Positions 1-8,176 of a DNA stretch of 64,000 bases are shown in pieces. This DNA comes from Bacteroidales bacterium (lineage in GTDB: Bacteria; Bacteroidota; Bacteroidia; Bacteroidales; UBA932). Where the stretch lies: the NCBI GenBank assembly GCA_017550655.1, contig JAFZOK010000018.1:248001-312000 (forward strand). The letters run 5' to 3'. Each line of letters starts with the position of its first letter. The first letter of the stretch is position 1. Below the pieces are notes generated by a model. It worked only from the letters and a program-made list of their open reading frames with translations, did not search any database and had not been told where the DNA came from. Position numbers and translations under genes: made by a program.

Positions 1-748
1 GGACCGCAACGCTGAGCCTGAGATTTACGGTGCTATCAAGAGAGACGCTCTCCTTGAGAACGTAACCGTAGACGAGAAAGGAATGATAGATTTCTCTGAC
101 AAGAGCGTAACCGAGAACACCAGGGTAAGCTACCCTATCTATCACATTTCCAACATCGTGAAGCCTATAAGCAAGGCTCCTGCCGCTAAGAAGGTGATCT
201 TCCTTTCAGCAGATGCTTTCGGAGTGCTTCCTCCGGTTTCCATCCTTACCCCGGAGCAGACCAAGTACTACTTCCTCTCCGGATTTACCGCAAAACTGGC
301 CGGAACAGAAAGAGGAATCACCGAGCCGACCCCTACATTTTCCGCCTGCTTCGGAGCGGCGTTCCTTTCCCTGCATCCTACCAAGTACGGCCAGGAACTC
401 GTAAAGAGAATGGAAAAGGCTGGAGCAAAGGCTTATCTGGTTAACACCGGATGGAACGGAACCGGTAAGAGAATCTCCATCAAGGATACCAGAGGAATCA
501 TCAACGCCATCCTGGACGGCTCCATTGACAAGGCCCCTACCAAGAAGATTCCTTACTTCAACTTTGAGGTTCCTACTGAACTTCCGGGAGTTGCAACTGA
601 GATTCTGGATCCGAGAGACACCTACGCTTGCTCTTGCCAGTGGGAAGAGAAGGCAAAGGATCTGGCATCCCGCTTCATAAAGAACTTCACCAAGTTCACA
701 ACCAACGAGGAGGGCAAGGCTCTGGTAGCTGCCGGTCCTCAACTTTAA
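1..748 (+). CDS. pckA: Phosphoenolpyruvate carboxykinase (ATP), C-terminal part, cut by window start
   Basis: The reading frame is open from base 2 and ends in TAA at 746-748, giving the last 248 residues of ATP-dependent PEP carboxykinase. The enzyme interconverts oxaloacetate and PEP; in succinate-forming Bacteroidales it usually runs in the carboxylating direction. Recognisable family blocks are the FGVLPPVS segment, the [13 protein letters not shown] block, the [13 protein letters not shown] block and the VNTGWNG turn. The kinase motifs lie upstream of the window. The frame is intact to the family-typical C-terminus. An exported DUF4919 gene follows after 11 bp on the same strand. Identification is firm; only the start is unseen. 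Confidence 0.97.
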   Translation, partial: DRNAEPEIYGAIKRDALLENVTVDEKGMIDFSDKSVTENTRVSYPIYHISNIVKPISKAPAAKKVIFLSADAFGVLPPVSILTPEQTKYYFLSGFTAKLAGTERGITEPTPTFSACFGAAFLSLHPTKYGQELVKRMEKAGAKAYLVNTGWNGTGKRISIKDTRGIINAILDGSIDKAPTKKIPYFNFEVPTELPGVATEILDPRDTYACSCQWEEKAKDLASRFIKNFTKFTTNEEGKALVAAGPQL

Positions 749-759
749 TTGCAGAAATT

Positions 760-1404
760 ATGAACAAGATTAAAACCATTGCTTTGGCTCTTGGCCTGCT
801 GCTTGCCGGCAACGCCGCTGTAGCCCAGAACGATGCCTTCTACTCTGAAGTAAGGAATTATATGGCAGACAACAAGGCGGAGTTCAATAAAATCGTTTCT
901 TCATTCCTGGCCGGACAGGCTCTCTCGACGGATGAATATACGATGCTTTATTACGGCTACACGTTCACTGATGCCTACAGGCCAAACTTTATAAGCAATG
1001 CAGCGGATTCCCTTATAAACCTTAAGAAGTACGACGATGCGTTCAAGGCTCTTCAGACTGAATTAAAGAGGGATCCTACATCTCTCCAGACTCTGTTCGA
1101 CCTTATGAACCTTGCGGACGTGCTGGGCAAGGAAAAGGAAAGCTCTCAGTACCAGAAAAGCTACGTGAATCTCGTTAAGGCCATTTTCCTGGCTTGCGGA
1201 GACGGTTTAAGCGCGGATAACGCGATAAGAATCAATCACGTGACAGACGAGTTCCAGATTCTCAGCGCCTATTTCAAGGCCGTGAGCATAGTCCGCAAGG
1301 AGTTGAGCCCGGATTTTGTGGATAAGGTTACATTCAAGGATTCTTCCGGACAGACAAAGACAGTTTTCTTTGACTTCTCGAGATATATGATGGTCTCCGA
1401 GTAA
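760..1404 (+). CDS. Exported DUF4919-family protein
   Basis: A 214-residue protein with a classical signal peptide at residues 1-22 (lysines, hydrophobic core, AVAQ cleavage region). The mature part is helical and resembles the Bacteroidetes DUF4919 family: a YGYTF motif, then a TPR-like stretch in which LKKYDDAFKAL is followed by a second helix pair. An in-frame extension starts at 628 inside pckA; the ATG at 760 is chosen because it opens directly on the signal peptide. The role is unknown; a periplasmic or outer-membrane-associated location is inferred. A strong bidirectional terminator follows. Confidence 0.8.
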   Translation: MNKIKTIALALGLLLAGNAAVAQNDAFYSEVRNYMADNKAEFNKIVSSFLAGQALSTDEYTMLYYGYTFTDAYRPNFISNAADSLINLKKYDDAFKALQTELKRDPTSLQTLFDLMNLADVLGKEKESSQYQKSYVNLVKAIFLACGDGLSADNAIRINHVTDEFQILSAYFKAVSIVRKELSPDFVDKVTFKDSSGQTKTVFFDFSRYMMVSE

Positions 1405-1432
1405 TAATCTTGAAATCAATGCGATAAATAAG

Positions 1433-1463
1433 AAAAGGCAGGAAGATAACTTCCTGCCTTTTT
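1433..1463. terminator. Bidirectional intrinsic terminator
   Basis: Thirteen-bp perfect stem (1433-1445 with 1450-1462), loop ATAA, with T-runs on the right of the plus strand and A-runs on the left that become T-runs on the minus strand. It sits between the converging DUF4919 and aquaporin genes, so it probably ends both transcripts. Confidence 0.9.
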
Positions 1464-1484
1464 CAATCAAAGGGAAAAGTCCTT

Positions 1485-2171
1485 TTACTTCTCCTCCTTC
1501 TTGCAGCAGCGGCAGCCGAGGATTCCCCAGATGCCGGCAGCCAGGATTGCTCCGACGAATGGACCTACGATGAAGATCCAGAGGTTGCTCAGAGCTGTTC
1601 CGCCCTGGAACACTGCAGGTGCAAGTGAACGTGCAGGGTTTACGGAAGTTCCTGTGTAACGGATGCAAACCAGGTGAACCAGAACCAGTGACAGACCGAT
1701 TGCAAGGCCAGCAAAGTTGTTGGTTGCGCCGTTGGTCTTGGATGTTGCGCCCAGAACCACGAGAACGAATACGCAGGTGAAGATAATCTCGGCGAGCAAT
1801 CCGCCAAGCATTTCTACGCCAGGCTGAAGGTCGTTAGCGCCTGTTCCTGTGAGTCCTGAATTGGTGGTCAGCAGGTAAAGGAGAGCTGAACCGATGAAAG
1901 CGCCGATGCACTGGAAGATGATGTACAACACAGTGTCCTTGGCATTCATCCTGCCGCTTAGGAATACTCCCAGGGTAATTGCAGGATTGATGTGGCATCC
2001 GCTAATTCCGCCGATGGTGTAAGCCATTGCTACAACCGCCAGACCGAAAGCGAGAGCAGTTCCCACTACGCTAGCGGGATTGTCGAGAGCGCAAGGCAGG
2101 CTGACAGCCACGCCGCAGCCCATCAGAACCAGCACCATTGTGCCGAACATTTCTGCTAAATACTTTTTCAT
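1485..2171 (-). CDS. aqpZ: Aquaporin Z-type water channel
   Basis: A 228-residue MIP-family channel with six predicted membrane helices. Both half-helix NPA motifs are present: HINPA (Asn62) and SVNPAR (Asn178, Arg181). His166 before the second NPA matches the aromatic/arginine filter histidine of water-selective AqpZ rather than the glycine of glycerol facilitators, so water transport is favoured over glycerol. The C-terminus carries an unusual Cys/Lys tail (GCRCCKKEEK). It is the only aquaporin in the window. It stands 60 bp downstream of the MBL hydrolase gene and has its own -7 box at 2211-2218. Confidence 0.93.
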   Translation of the reverse strand: MKKYLAEMFGTMVLVLMGCGVAVSLPCALDNPASVVGTALAFGLAVVAMAYTIGGISGCHINPAITLGVFLSGRMNAKDTVLYIIFQCIGAFIGSALLYLLTTNSGLTGTGANDLQPGVEMLGGLLAEIIFTCVFVLVVLGATSKTNGATNNFAGLAIGLSLVLVHLVCIRYTGTSVNPARSLAPAVFQGGTALSNLWIFIVGPFVGAILAAGIWGILGCRCCKKEEK

Positions 2172-2210
2172 TTGACTGTAGATTTAAGTGGTTTTGTTTA
2201 TCGTCTATTG

Positions 2211-2218
2211 CAAATATA
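2211..2218 (-). promoter_or_regulatory. -7 promoter element of aqpZ
   Basis: TATATTTG on the minus strand, matching the Bacteroidetes TAnnTTTG consensus, 39 bases upstream of the aqpZ ATG. No clear TTG -33 element is seen at the usual distance. Confidence 0.6.
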
Positions 2219-2231
2219 ATGAAAAATAATC

Positions 2232-3035
2232 CTATAAAGAATACAGCGGAGACGCTTTTCCGCGTGGAAGATTCACCAGAAACACTTCCTCTCGGGAAGC
2301 GCCGGAAGAGTCGAGAGCCGCTCGGGCTGACTCCAGAGCCAGGGCAGGAGTGTTGTTGTTGTCGCTGAGATGGCAAAGGAACACCTGCTGCAGAAGGCCT
2401 TTACGAGCGGTGTATATGCTTTTCAGAGCCTCGGCCGCCTTGCGGTTGCTAAGATGCCCCGCACCGCTTTTTATCCTGTGCTTCAGGATGGACGGATAAT
2501 CCCCTTCTTCCAGCATTTTTTCGTCATAGTTGCTTTCCAGTATAAGGGTATCCGCTAGGACGGCGTATTGCATTATGCTGCCCGAGAATTCTCCGCAGTC
2601 TGTTACGAGTGTAATGTTTCTTCCGTTGAACACGATGTGGAAACCCACGGCATCCGTAGCGTCGTGAGGAACCCTGAATGCAGTTACCTTTACTCCGCAG
2701 ATATCGCAGGGAACATCCGGCTCAAAAGTGTGGATATTGCCTTTCAGCTTTCCTGCCGTGCATATATTCCTCATAAGAGACTCCTTCAGTGGAACTGTGG
2801 TGTAAACGGGCTTGCCGTACCTGGAAGATATTATCCCCAAGGCCTTTATGTGGTCAATATGATCGTGGGTCACGAGAATGAAATCCACATCGCTGAGGCT
2901 GAATCCGTGCTCGGAGAGTTTCTTTGCACATTTTCTGGGCCCCACCCCCGCATCAATGAGGAATGTGGTCTTTCCGTTCGTGAAGAAATAGCAGTTTCCG
3001 CTGCTCCCGCTTGAAAGGGACAGGAAACTTATCAT
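2232..3035 (-). CDS. MBL-fold hydrolase, WalJ/YycJ-like
   Basis: A 267-residue metallo-beta-lactamase-fold protein. The metal-binding signature THDHIDH is at residues 56-62, preceded by the SLSSGSSGN start typical of the YycJ/WalJ group and by an FLIDAG strand. Members of this group in Firmicutes are linked to cell-wall control and to DNA repair as 5'-3' exonucleases; the substrate here is not evident. Its ATG overlaps the stop of the PNP gene by one base (TAATG), so the two are translationally coupled. It is the last gene of the deaminase-PNP-MBL operon. Confidence 0.85.
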   Translation of the reverse strand: MISFLSLSSGSSGNCYFFTNGKTTFLIDAGVGPRKCAKKLSEHGFSLSDVDFILVTHDHIDHIKALGIISSRYGKPVYTTVPLKESLMRNICTAGKLKGNIHTFEPDVPCDICGVKVTAFRVPHDATDAVGFHIVFNGRNITLVTDCGEFSGSIMQYAVLADTLILESNYDEKMLEEGDYPSILKHRIKSGAGHLSNRKAAEALKSIYTARKGLLQQVFLCHLSDNNNTPALALESARAALDSSGASREEVFLVNLPRGKASPLYSL

Positions 3036-3862
3036 TACAGAGTGGCAATCAGTCCTGTAAAGAGGGCAGTCATCTTGACAACCGCCGCATCAGCTGCCTT
3101 GATAACTTCCTGCTCGTCGTTTACAAAGTCTGCCTTTTCGGTATCGCCTGAGGCATTGGTGATTATGGACACTCCGAAAACTTTCATACCGCAGTGGCGG
3201 GCAACGATTACCTCAGGAACGGTGCTCATTGCCACGGCATCTCCGCCGATAAGCCTCATGTACCTGTACTCTGCCTTGGTCTCGTAGGAAGGTCCGCTGC
3301 CGGCAACATACACTCCTGTCATAAGCGTAAAGCCGTTTTCCATCGCGATTTTCTTTCCTCTTTCAATCAGTTCCTCGTCATAAGGATGGCTCATGTCAGG
3401 GAAGCGTGTTCCGAAAGACTCCATATTGACGCCGATAAGCGGGTTCGGAAGAAGGTTGATATGGTCTGTGATGGCCATAATGTCCCCTACTCTGAAAGAC
3501 GGGTTAAGACCGCCGCATGCACAAGATGCAAGCAGATACTCTACTCCCAGAAGTTTCATCACCCTGATGCAGATGGTAACCTGGTCCATAGTGTATCCCT
3601 CGTAATAGTGGAATCTGCCCTGCATGCACATAACTTCCTTGCCGCCCAGGGTGCCGAAAATCAGGTTTCCCTTGTGGCCTACCGCAGTGGATACAGGGAA
3701 GTTAGGAATTTCGCTGTAAGGAATGACAAAAGGATTCTCGATTCTGTCTGCAAGAGACCCCAAACCGCTGCCAAGAATGATTCCTGCAATAGGATGGCGG
3801 TCTCCGATTCTCATTTTCAGGTAATCGGCAGACTGGAAAATTTTTTCTTCTCTTGGTATCAT
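3035..3862 (-). CDS. punA: Purine nucleoside phosphorylase (trimeric, inosine/guanosine type)
   Basis: A 275-residue PNP of the NP-I low-molecular-weight group, which cleaves inosine, guanosine and deoxy forms with phosphate. Visible signatures are the phosphate loop GSGLGSLA, the VGHKGN block, [10 protein letters not shown], the MSTVPEV substrate loop and the ITNASG block whose Asn recognises 6-oxopurines. Length is normal for the family. It lies 11 bp downstream of an adenosine-type deaminase gene and overlaps the next gene by one base. The context suggests that deaminated nucleosides are passed straight to phosphorolysis. Confidence 0.95.
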   Translation of the reverse strand: MIPREEKIFQSADYLKMRIGDRHPIAGIILGSGLGSLADRIENPFVIPYSEIPNFPVSTAVGHKGNLIFGTLGGKEVMCMQGRFHYYEGYTMDQVTICIRVMKLLGVEYLLASCACGGLNPSFRVGDIMAITDHINLLPNPLIGVNMESFGTRFPDMSHPYDEELIERGKKIAMENGFTLMTGVYVAGSGPSYETKAEYRYMRLIGGDAVAMSTVPEVIVARHCGMKVFGVSIITNASGDTEKADFVNDEQEVIKAADAAVVKMTALFTGLIATL

Positions 3863-3873
3863 ATCAATAGTTT

Positions 3874-5142
3874 TTAAATTGTTTGTCCGAGTATTCTTCC
3901 ATACAGCCTCCGGACATTGGACAGGATTTCTTCCTCTTCGGCGATTTGCCTGTTCTCCATAACAATCTTTCCGTCACAGATAACGGTGGAGATACAATCC
4001 GAATGAGCTGAATATACGAGATTTGCGTCAAAATTTATGTTTGGCGTGAAGGCGTAGTTGCTGATATCGATGATGGAAAGGTCCGCAAGTGCTCCTTCCC
4101 TGACAATGCCTCCGTCCAGGCCAAAGGCCTTGTATCCGTTACTGGTGGCGCTGGAAATCAGCTGCGGAAGCCTTACGGCAGACGGGTCCTTCCTCCACGC
4201 CTTCTGGACAAGGGCGGCAATCTTCATCGTTTCCATCATATCCAGATTGTTGTTGGAGGCAACTCCGTCTGTTCCCAGGCAGATGTTCGCTCCGGCATCC
4301 TCCAGTTCCTGGAATTTGAATTTGTAGCCGGATGCCAGCTTGAGGTTGGAATTGATGTTGTGGACAACATTCACGCGGTGCCTTCCCAGTGTGGCTATAT
4401 CGTTGCCGTCCAGCCAGATGCAGTGGGCTGCAATTATGTCTTCAGAGAAAATTCCAAGGTTCTCGAGATACTGGACCGGAGTGCAGGAATGCTTTTCTAT
4501 GCTTTCCTCAAGTTCCTGGGCAGTCTCTGCGATGTGGATGTGGACTTTCAGATTGTGCTTGCGCGCAAAGTCACAGGCCCACAGTATGTTTTCCTCGCTG
4601 ACGGTATATATGGAGTGAACCCCTATCTCGAATATGCTGGTGGAACCCCATTTGAGCGAATCCTCGTATGCTTTCTGGCAGTTTTCCCTCTGGAGAGCCA
4701 TCTTTTCCTTGTCTCCAAGATCCAGGAAAACAAACGAATGCGCTCCCCTGAGCCCCATCTCAGAAGTGGCCTTGACGGCTTCTCCAACCCGGAAATACTG
4801 GTCGTTGTAGAAAGTCGTTCCGGTCTTTATCATCTCTACGCAAGCGAGTTTCGTACCCCAGTATACCAGCTCGTCGTCCAGACGGGTTTCCATTTCCCAG
4901 ATTCCCGCAAGCCATTTCTGGAGTTTCTCGTCCTCCTTGCTGCCTCGCATCATTGTCATGGCGGCGTGGGTGTGCATGTTGGCAAAGCCGGGAATCACGG
5001 CCTTCCCCCTGCCGTCAATAAGGGTTGCGTTGGGGTAAATGTTGTCTATATTTTCTGCAATCTTGGATATGCGGTTGCCCTCTATGAGGATATCGGCCTG
5101 AGAGCCGTTCAGATAAATATCCTTGATCAGTATGCGTCCCAT
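3874..5142 (-). CDS. Amidohydrolase: SAH/MTA/adenosine deaminase family (MtaD-like)
   Basis: A metal-dependent hydrolase of the S-adenosylhomocysteine / 5'-methylthioadenosine deaminase group. It has the NMHTH metal motif, the [10 protein letters not shown] block, [15 protein letters not shown] and the [10 protein letters not shown] segment carrying the metal-binding Asp. An in-frame GTG start at 5172 would add ten residues, but it lies only a few bases from a TAAATTGT promoter-like sequence, so the ATG at 5142 is preferred. It is the first gene of an operon with PNP. Guanine deaminase or chlorohydrolase activity is less likely given this neighbour, but the substrate is not proven. Confidence 0.85.
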   Translation of the reverse strand: MGRILIKDIYLNGSQADILIEGNRISKIAENIDNIYPNATLIDGRGKAVIPGFANMHTHAAMTMMRGSKEDEKLQKWLAGIWEMETRLDDELVYWGTKLACVEMIKTGTTFYNDQYFRVGEAVKATSEMGLRGAHSFVFLDLGDKEKMALQRENCQKAYEDSLKWGSTSIFEIGVHSIYTVSEENILWACDFARKHNLKVHIHIAETAQELEESIEKHSCTPVQYLENLGIFSEDIIAAHCIWLDGNDIATLGRHRVNVVHNINSNLKLASGYKFKFQELEDAGANICLGTDGVASNNNLDMMETMKIAALVQKAWRKDPSAVRLPQLISSATSNGYKAFGLDGGIVREGALADLSIIDISNYAFTPNINFDANLVYSAHSDCISTVICDGKIVMENRQIAEEEEILSNVRRLYGRILGQTI

Positions 5143-5199
5143 CTGCTTGCTTTTGTATTTCTTTTGTGGCACAATTTACGAAAATATTTGCTGTTTTGC

Positions 5200-5207
5200 T
5201 AAATTTG
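5200..5207 (+). promoter_or_regulatory. -7 promoter element of the acyl-CoA synthetase gene
   Basis: TAAATTTG lies 20 bases upstream of the ATG at 5228, in the divergent gap from the amidohydrolase gene. It matches the TAnnTTTG consensus. A convincing TTG at -33 is not seen. Confidence 0.6.
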
Positions 5208-5227
5208 TTCCGGTAACATAACCGCTT

Positions 5228-7174
5228 ATGATATCCAAAGAACTCATTAAACCGCAAAGCATAGCCGTCATTGGCGCATCAAACGATCTCCTGACTCCCG
5301 GGGGCAATCTTGTCAAGAATCTGATAGTGAATAACTATCAGGGAAATATCCTGCCGGTATCCGGCGGCCCAGAGATTGTCCAGGGCCTGAAAGCCTACAC
5401 AGACCTGTCAGACATTCCTGATGTGGACATCGCTTTCATCGCTGAGGATAATGGAGACTGTCTGGGAACTATAGAGATTCTGTGCTCGAAAAAGAGCTGC
5501 AAGGCTGTAATTGTGTTCCCCGACAAGATTTCTTCTCCTACTCTGTCAAATGAACAGGCTCTCGAGAAAACCAGGGAAATCTGCGGCAGATTCTCCGCGA
5601 CGCTGATTGGCCCGAATTCCTCCGGTGTGGCAAACAGTTGCTACTGTGGCATATACACAAACGCTGCCCTCAAGGAAGGCGGAAAGGTCGAGATTATTTC
5701 ATCATCCAGGACAATGATTTCCAACTTTGTGGAATCCGCTCCAAAATACGGCCTTGACATTTCCGGAATCGTTTCTGTGGGTTACTCGTCGCTTACTACC
5801 GTGGAGGAAATCCTTGCCTGGATGGACGAGAACCGGGACAGCTACGCATCCTCAGTAAAGGTGTTTGTAATCTATATCGAGAAGATAACCGATTCCGAGG
5901 CTATGCTGCGCCACTGCCGAAGCCTCAGGTCAAAGGGAGTGGAGATTGTGGGTGTGCTGGCCTCGCCTACCGAGGTTGTTTCTTCCCTTTTTGCCAAATG
6001 CGGAGTTATCCGTGCGTTCGGCAAGGACGAGCTTATGAACATTACCGCTATCCTGTCTAAGGGAAGGCCTGACGGCAAGAGGGTTGCGCTTCTAACCCAG
6101 GCAGGCGGCCCGGCGGTTATGCTCGCCGATCTTCTCAGACAGAAGGGAGTGGAAGTGTCTGCATTGTTTTTCGAGGATTACAGCTTTGGAAGAACTGCCG
6201 GACAGATATCCTCCCTTATAGATAAATACGACAAGGATCCCGGAACAGACAGTATTGTAGTCATATTCGGACACAAGGACATGAGTGACTCCTCGGAAGT
6301 GTCCAACGTGATTTTCCGCAAGGTCCGCCACACATTCAAGCCGGTTTATCCTCTCTTTTCTTCCGAGCTTTCATATAAGGATTATGTTAAGGAGTACCAC
6401 AGGCAGGGTGGCGTGACTTTCAGGGACGAGGTAGTGTTCGGAAACTCCCTGGCGAAGGTTCTCACGTCCCCGACCATTTATGAGGAAACTCCTCCCCCGG
6501 CAATTGACAAGTATTTTTTAAAACGGATTATAGAGGAGAGTCCGGACGGATGGATGCATCCGTTTATGGTGGAGCAGATGCTGGATGCCGCGGGAATCAA
6601 CCGTGTCCGCCAGGCGGTAGCCCTGAACGAGGACGAGGCTGTGGCCGCCGCCATTGACATTGGCTATCCGGTGGTAATGAAAGTCGTCGGACCTCTCCAC
6701 AAAACCGAGGTCGACGGAGTGTCCCTAAACATTATGGACGAGCATACACTGCGCTCCGAATACCGCCGCATGAGCAATATAGACGGCGTAACAGGCTTCC
6801 TTCTCCAGCCTATGATTGACGAGAACTTTACTGAGCTTCAGATAAAGGCCGTCCGTCAGCCAAGCTTCGCTCCGCTGGTGTCATGCTCTCTGGGCGGCAT
6901 TTTTGCGGATGCCATGGAGGATATCAGCTATTGCCTTGCTCCCGTTTCCGTTCAGGAGGCCGACAAGATGATAGAATCGCTGAAAGCCTACCCGATTATC
7001 CGTGGCTACAGGGAACAGGAGGGTGTTAGCCAGATTGTGTTCAACGAAGTAATAAGAAGAGTATCCGCCCTATGCCTTTCATTCCCGCAGATTGTGGAGC
7101 TGGAACTGAACCCTCTTTTCGGAAACGAGAGGGCTGTAATGGCCGTAGGAGCCAGGATTAAGATTGAAAAATAG
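5228..7174 (+). CDS. ADP-forming acyl-CoA synthetase (alpha-beta fusion) lacking the usual catalytic His segment
   Basis: A 648-residue protein with the layout of NDP-forming acetate-CoA ligases: CoA-binding Rossmann domain (about 1-130), succinyl-CoA-ligase-like region (about 150-400) and ATP-grasp beta domain (about 435-648, with VVMKVVGPLHKTEVDGV and CSLGGIF). Normal members make acyl-phosphate through a phosphohistidine in an SHTGA motif in the alpha part. Here the expected place, residues about 240-255 (GVLASPTEVVSSLF before AGVIR-like CGVIRAF), is about 18 residues short and has no histidine. The GPNCxG motif is GPNSSG (130-133), and the usual SGA after ISSS is RTM (161-163). The reading frame is otherwise intact. 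Altered or lost catalysis is inferred. Confidence 0.82.
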   Translation: MISKELIKPQSIAVIGASNDLLTPGGNLVKNLIVNNYQGNILPVSGGPEIVQGLKAYTDLSDIPDVDIAFIAEDNGDCLGTIEILCSKKSCKAVIVFPDKISSPTLSNEQALEKTREICGRFSATLIGPNSSGVANSCYCGIYTNAALKEGGKVEIISSSRTMISNFVESAPKYGLDISGIVSVGYSSLTTVEEILAWMDENRDSYASSVKVFVIYIEKITDSEAMLRHCRSLRSKGVEIVGVLASPTEVVSSLFAKCGVIRAFGKDELMNITAILSKGRPDGKRVALLTQAGGPAVMLADLLRQKGVEVSALFFEDYSFGRTAGQISSLIDKYDKDPGTDSIVVIFGHKDMSDSSEVSNVIFRKVRHTFKPVYPLFSSELSYKDYVKEYHRQGGVTFRDEVVFGNSLAKVLTSPTIYEETPPPAIDKYFLKRIIEESPDGWMHPFMVEQMLDAAGINRVRQAVALNEDEAVAAAIDIGYPVVMKVVGPLHKTEVDGVSLNIMDEHTLRSEYRRMSNIDGVTGFLLQPMIDENFTELQIKAVRQPSFAPLVSCSLGGIFADAMEDISYCLAPVSVQEADKMIESLKAYPIIRGYREQEGVSQIVFNEVIRRVSALCLSFPQIVELELNPLFGNERAVMAVGARIKIEK

Positions 7175-7180
7175 AAGAAG

Positions 7181-7339
7181 ATGAAAAAAATCGCCGAGTG
7201 GTGGAAAGGTCTTGATTCTTCCACGAAAGGACTGATAATCATAGGATTGATATGCCTTATCGGCATAATCATAAGATGGGATTATGTCTGGGGAGGAATC
7301 AAAAAGGGTTTCAATTTTTATGGAGGAGGCGCAGATTAG
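7181..7339 (+). CDS. Small membrane protein, 52 residues
   Basis: ATG at 7181, TAG at 7337-7339; six bases after the synthetase stop. The peptide starts with a short amphipathic Trp-containing segment (EWWKGLDSSTKG), then one hydrophobic helix at residues 18-31 and a basic, aromatic, glycine-rich tail. Codon use matches its neighbours, and the tight spacing on both sides supports a real gene. I do not recognise a named family; the Trp-pair, one-helix pattern is consistent with a conserved Bacteroidales micro-protein. An inner-membrane location is inferred. Confidence 0.65.
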   Translation: MKKIAEWWKGLDSSTKGLIIIGLICLIGIIIRWDYVWGGIKKGFNFYGGGAD

Positions 7340-7350
7340 CCATTTTTGAT

Positions 7351-7358
7351 TAAATTTG
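7351..7358 (+). promoter_or_regulatory. -7 promoter element of the zapA operon
   Basis: TAAATTTG with ten bases to the ATG at 7369, giving a very short leader. It lies just after the stop of the 52-residue protein, so the coiled-coil/zapA unit can be transcribed on its own. Confidence 0.6.
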
Positions 7359-7368
7359 CACGATTGAT

Positions 7369-7668
7369 ATGGCCACCAGGAACGAAACGGAAAAGACTTT
7401 GGAGCAGCTTGAGAAATTGATACAGGAGCTGGTCCGCAGGTATGAGGTTGCCGAAAGGGACCGTTCCGATCTCCAGGTGGAGCTTAACAAAACCAAAACT
7501 GAATTACAAAACGTAAAAAACAAGATAGGAGAACAGGAGAAGAGACTGGAGCATTATGAACTCAAGCAGGCATTTCTTTCCGTTGACGGGTCAGACAAGA
7601 AGGCTAAGAAGAAAATCGGAAAGATTGTCAAAGAGATAGATAAGTGCATCGCTCTGCTTAACGACTAG
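7369..7668 (+). CDS. Coiled-coil protein preceding ZapA
   Basis: A 99-residue, highly charged protein predicted to be one continuous coiled coil over about residues 5-65 (heptads such as LEQLEKLIQELV), ending in a basic KKAKKKIGKIVKEIDKCI segment. It ends two bases before zapA, so the two are co-translated. Its position suggests a partner of ZapA in Z-ring organisation, similar in form to ZapB, but there is no sequence proof. A generic cytoskeletal or scaffold role remains possible. Confidence 0.8.
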   Translation: MATRNETEKTLEQLEKLIQELVRRYEVAERDRSDLQVELNKTKTELQNVKNKIGEQEKRLEHYELKQAFLSVDGSDKKAKKKIGKIVKEIDKCIALLND

Positions 7669-7670
7669 TT

Positions 7671-7967
7671 ATGGCACTCAAGAAAAGCAACATAAGGGTT
7701 ACTGTAAGCATAGACGGCATAGACCTCACTTACAACGCTTCGCAATCGGAGGCCGAACTTTTCCAGAAGGCGGAGGAGCTTATCAACAAAGAGATTGACA
7801 CTTTCCGAAACACATACCGCTCCCCGGATTACAACAAAATGCTTATTTCGTTGATGGTCAAGTTCGTTATGGATTTATTGAGGAAAGAAAGCGATACGGA
7901 AGATACCGTGTCTTCTATAAAGGAAATCAATTCTCAGCTTGCTGAATATCTCCATCTCAGCAAATGA
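7671..7967 (+). CDS. zapA: Cell division protein ZapA
   Basis: A 98-residue ZapA-family protein. Residues 7-30 form the beta-rich head (NIRVTVSIDGIDLTY) and residues 32-95 the long helical dimerisation domain. ZapA bundles FtsZ filaments at the division site. The length and the head-plus-coil layout fit the family; sequence identity to enterobacterial ZapA is low, as usual in Bacteroidetes. The gene directly precedes a 6S-like RNA, the same order as zapA-ssrS in E. coli. Confidence 0.85.
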   Translation: MALKKSNIRVTVSIDGIDLTYNASQSEAELFQKAEELINKEIDTFRNTYRSPDYNKMLISLMVKFVMDLLRKESDTEDTVSSIKEINSQLAEYLHLSK

Positions 7968-7972
7968 ACGCT

Positions 7973-8161
7973 TAGCCGGCGGGAGGCTCTTTGCGAAAAT
8001 CAACACTAAAAACATCCCGGGCTCTCAAGGTCAGACAATGACAGGCCTAGGTTACCTTTAGGGGGATTCCGCAAGCGGGACGTTGGAAGCCAGCGTCTGA
8101 GACAGGGCCCAAATCTTATCATATAAGATTTTTCGAGAACAGCCCTCTCGTCGGCTTTTTT
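7973..8161 (+). ncRNA. ssrS: 6S-like RNA (ssrS) between zapA and rny
   Basis: The 209-bp gap between zapA and rny holds a long rod-like fold. The closing stem pairs 7974-7986 (AGCCGGCGGGAGG) with the end CCTCTCGTCGGCT (to 8156), followed by a T-run. Further in, GGGCTCTCA and TCAGAC pair with GTCTGA and AGGGCCC, leaving an asymmetric internal bulge, and the tip carries a CCGC-AA-GCGG hairpin. A length near 185 nt, a single long hairpin with a central bubble and linkage to zapA are the features of 6S RNA, which binds housekeeping RNA polymerase. No own -7 box is visible, so it may be processed from the zapA transcript. The T-run after the stem is likely its terminator. Confidence 0.8.
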
Positions 8162-8176
8162 AATATACATACCATT

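Noticed and set aside
2568-3014. 148-codon plus-strand frame
   Set aside because: Shadow of the WalJ-like MBL gene on the other strand.
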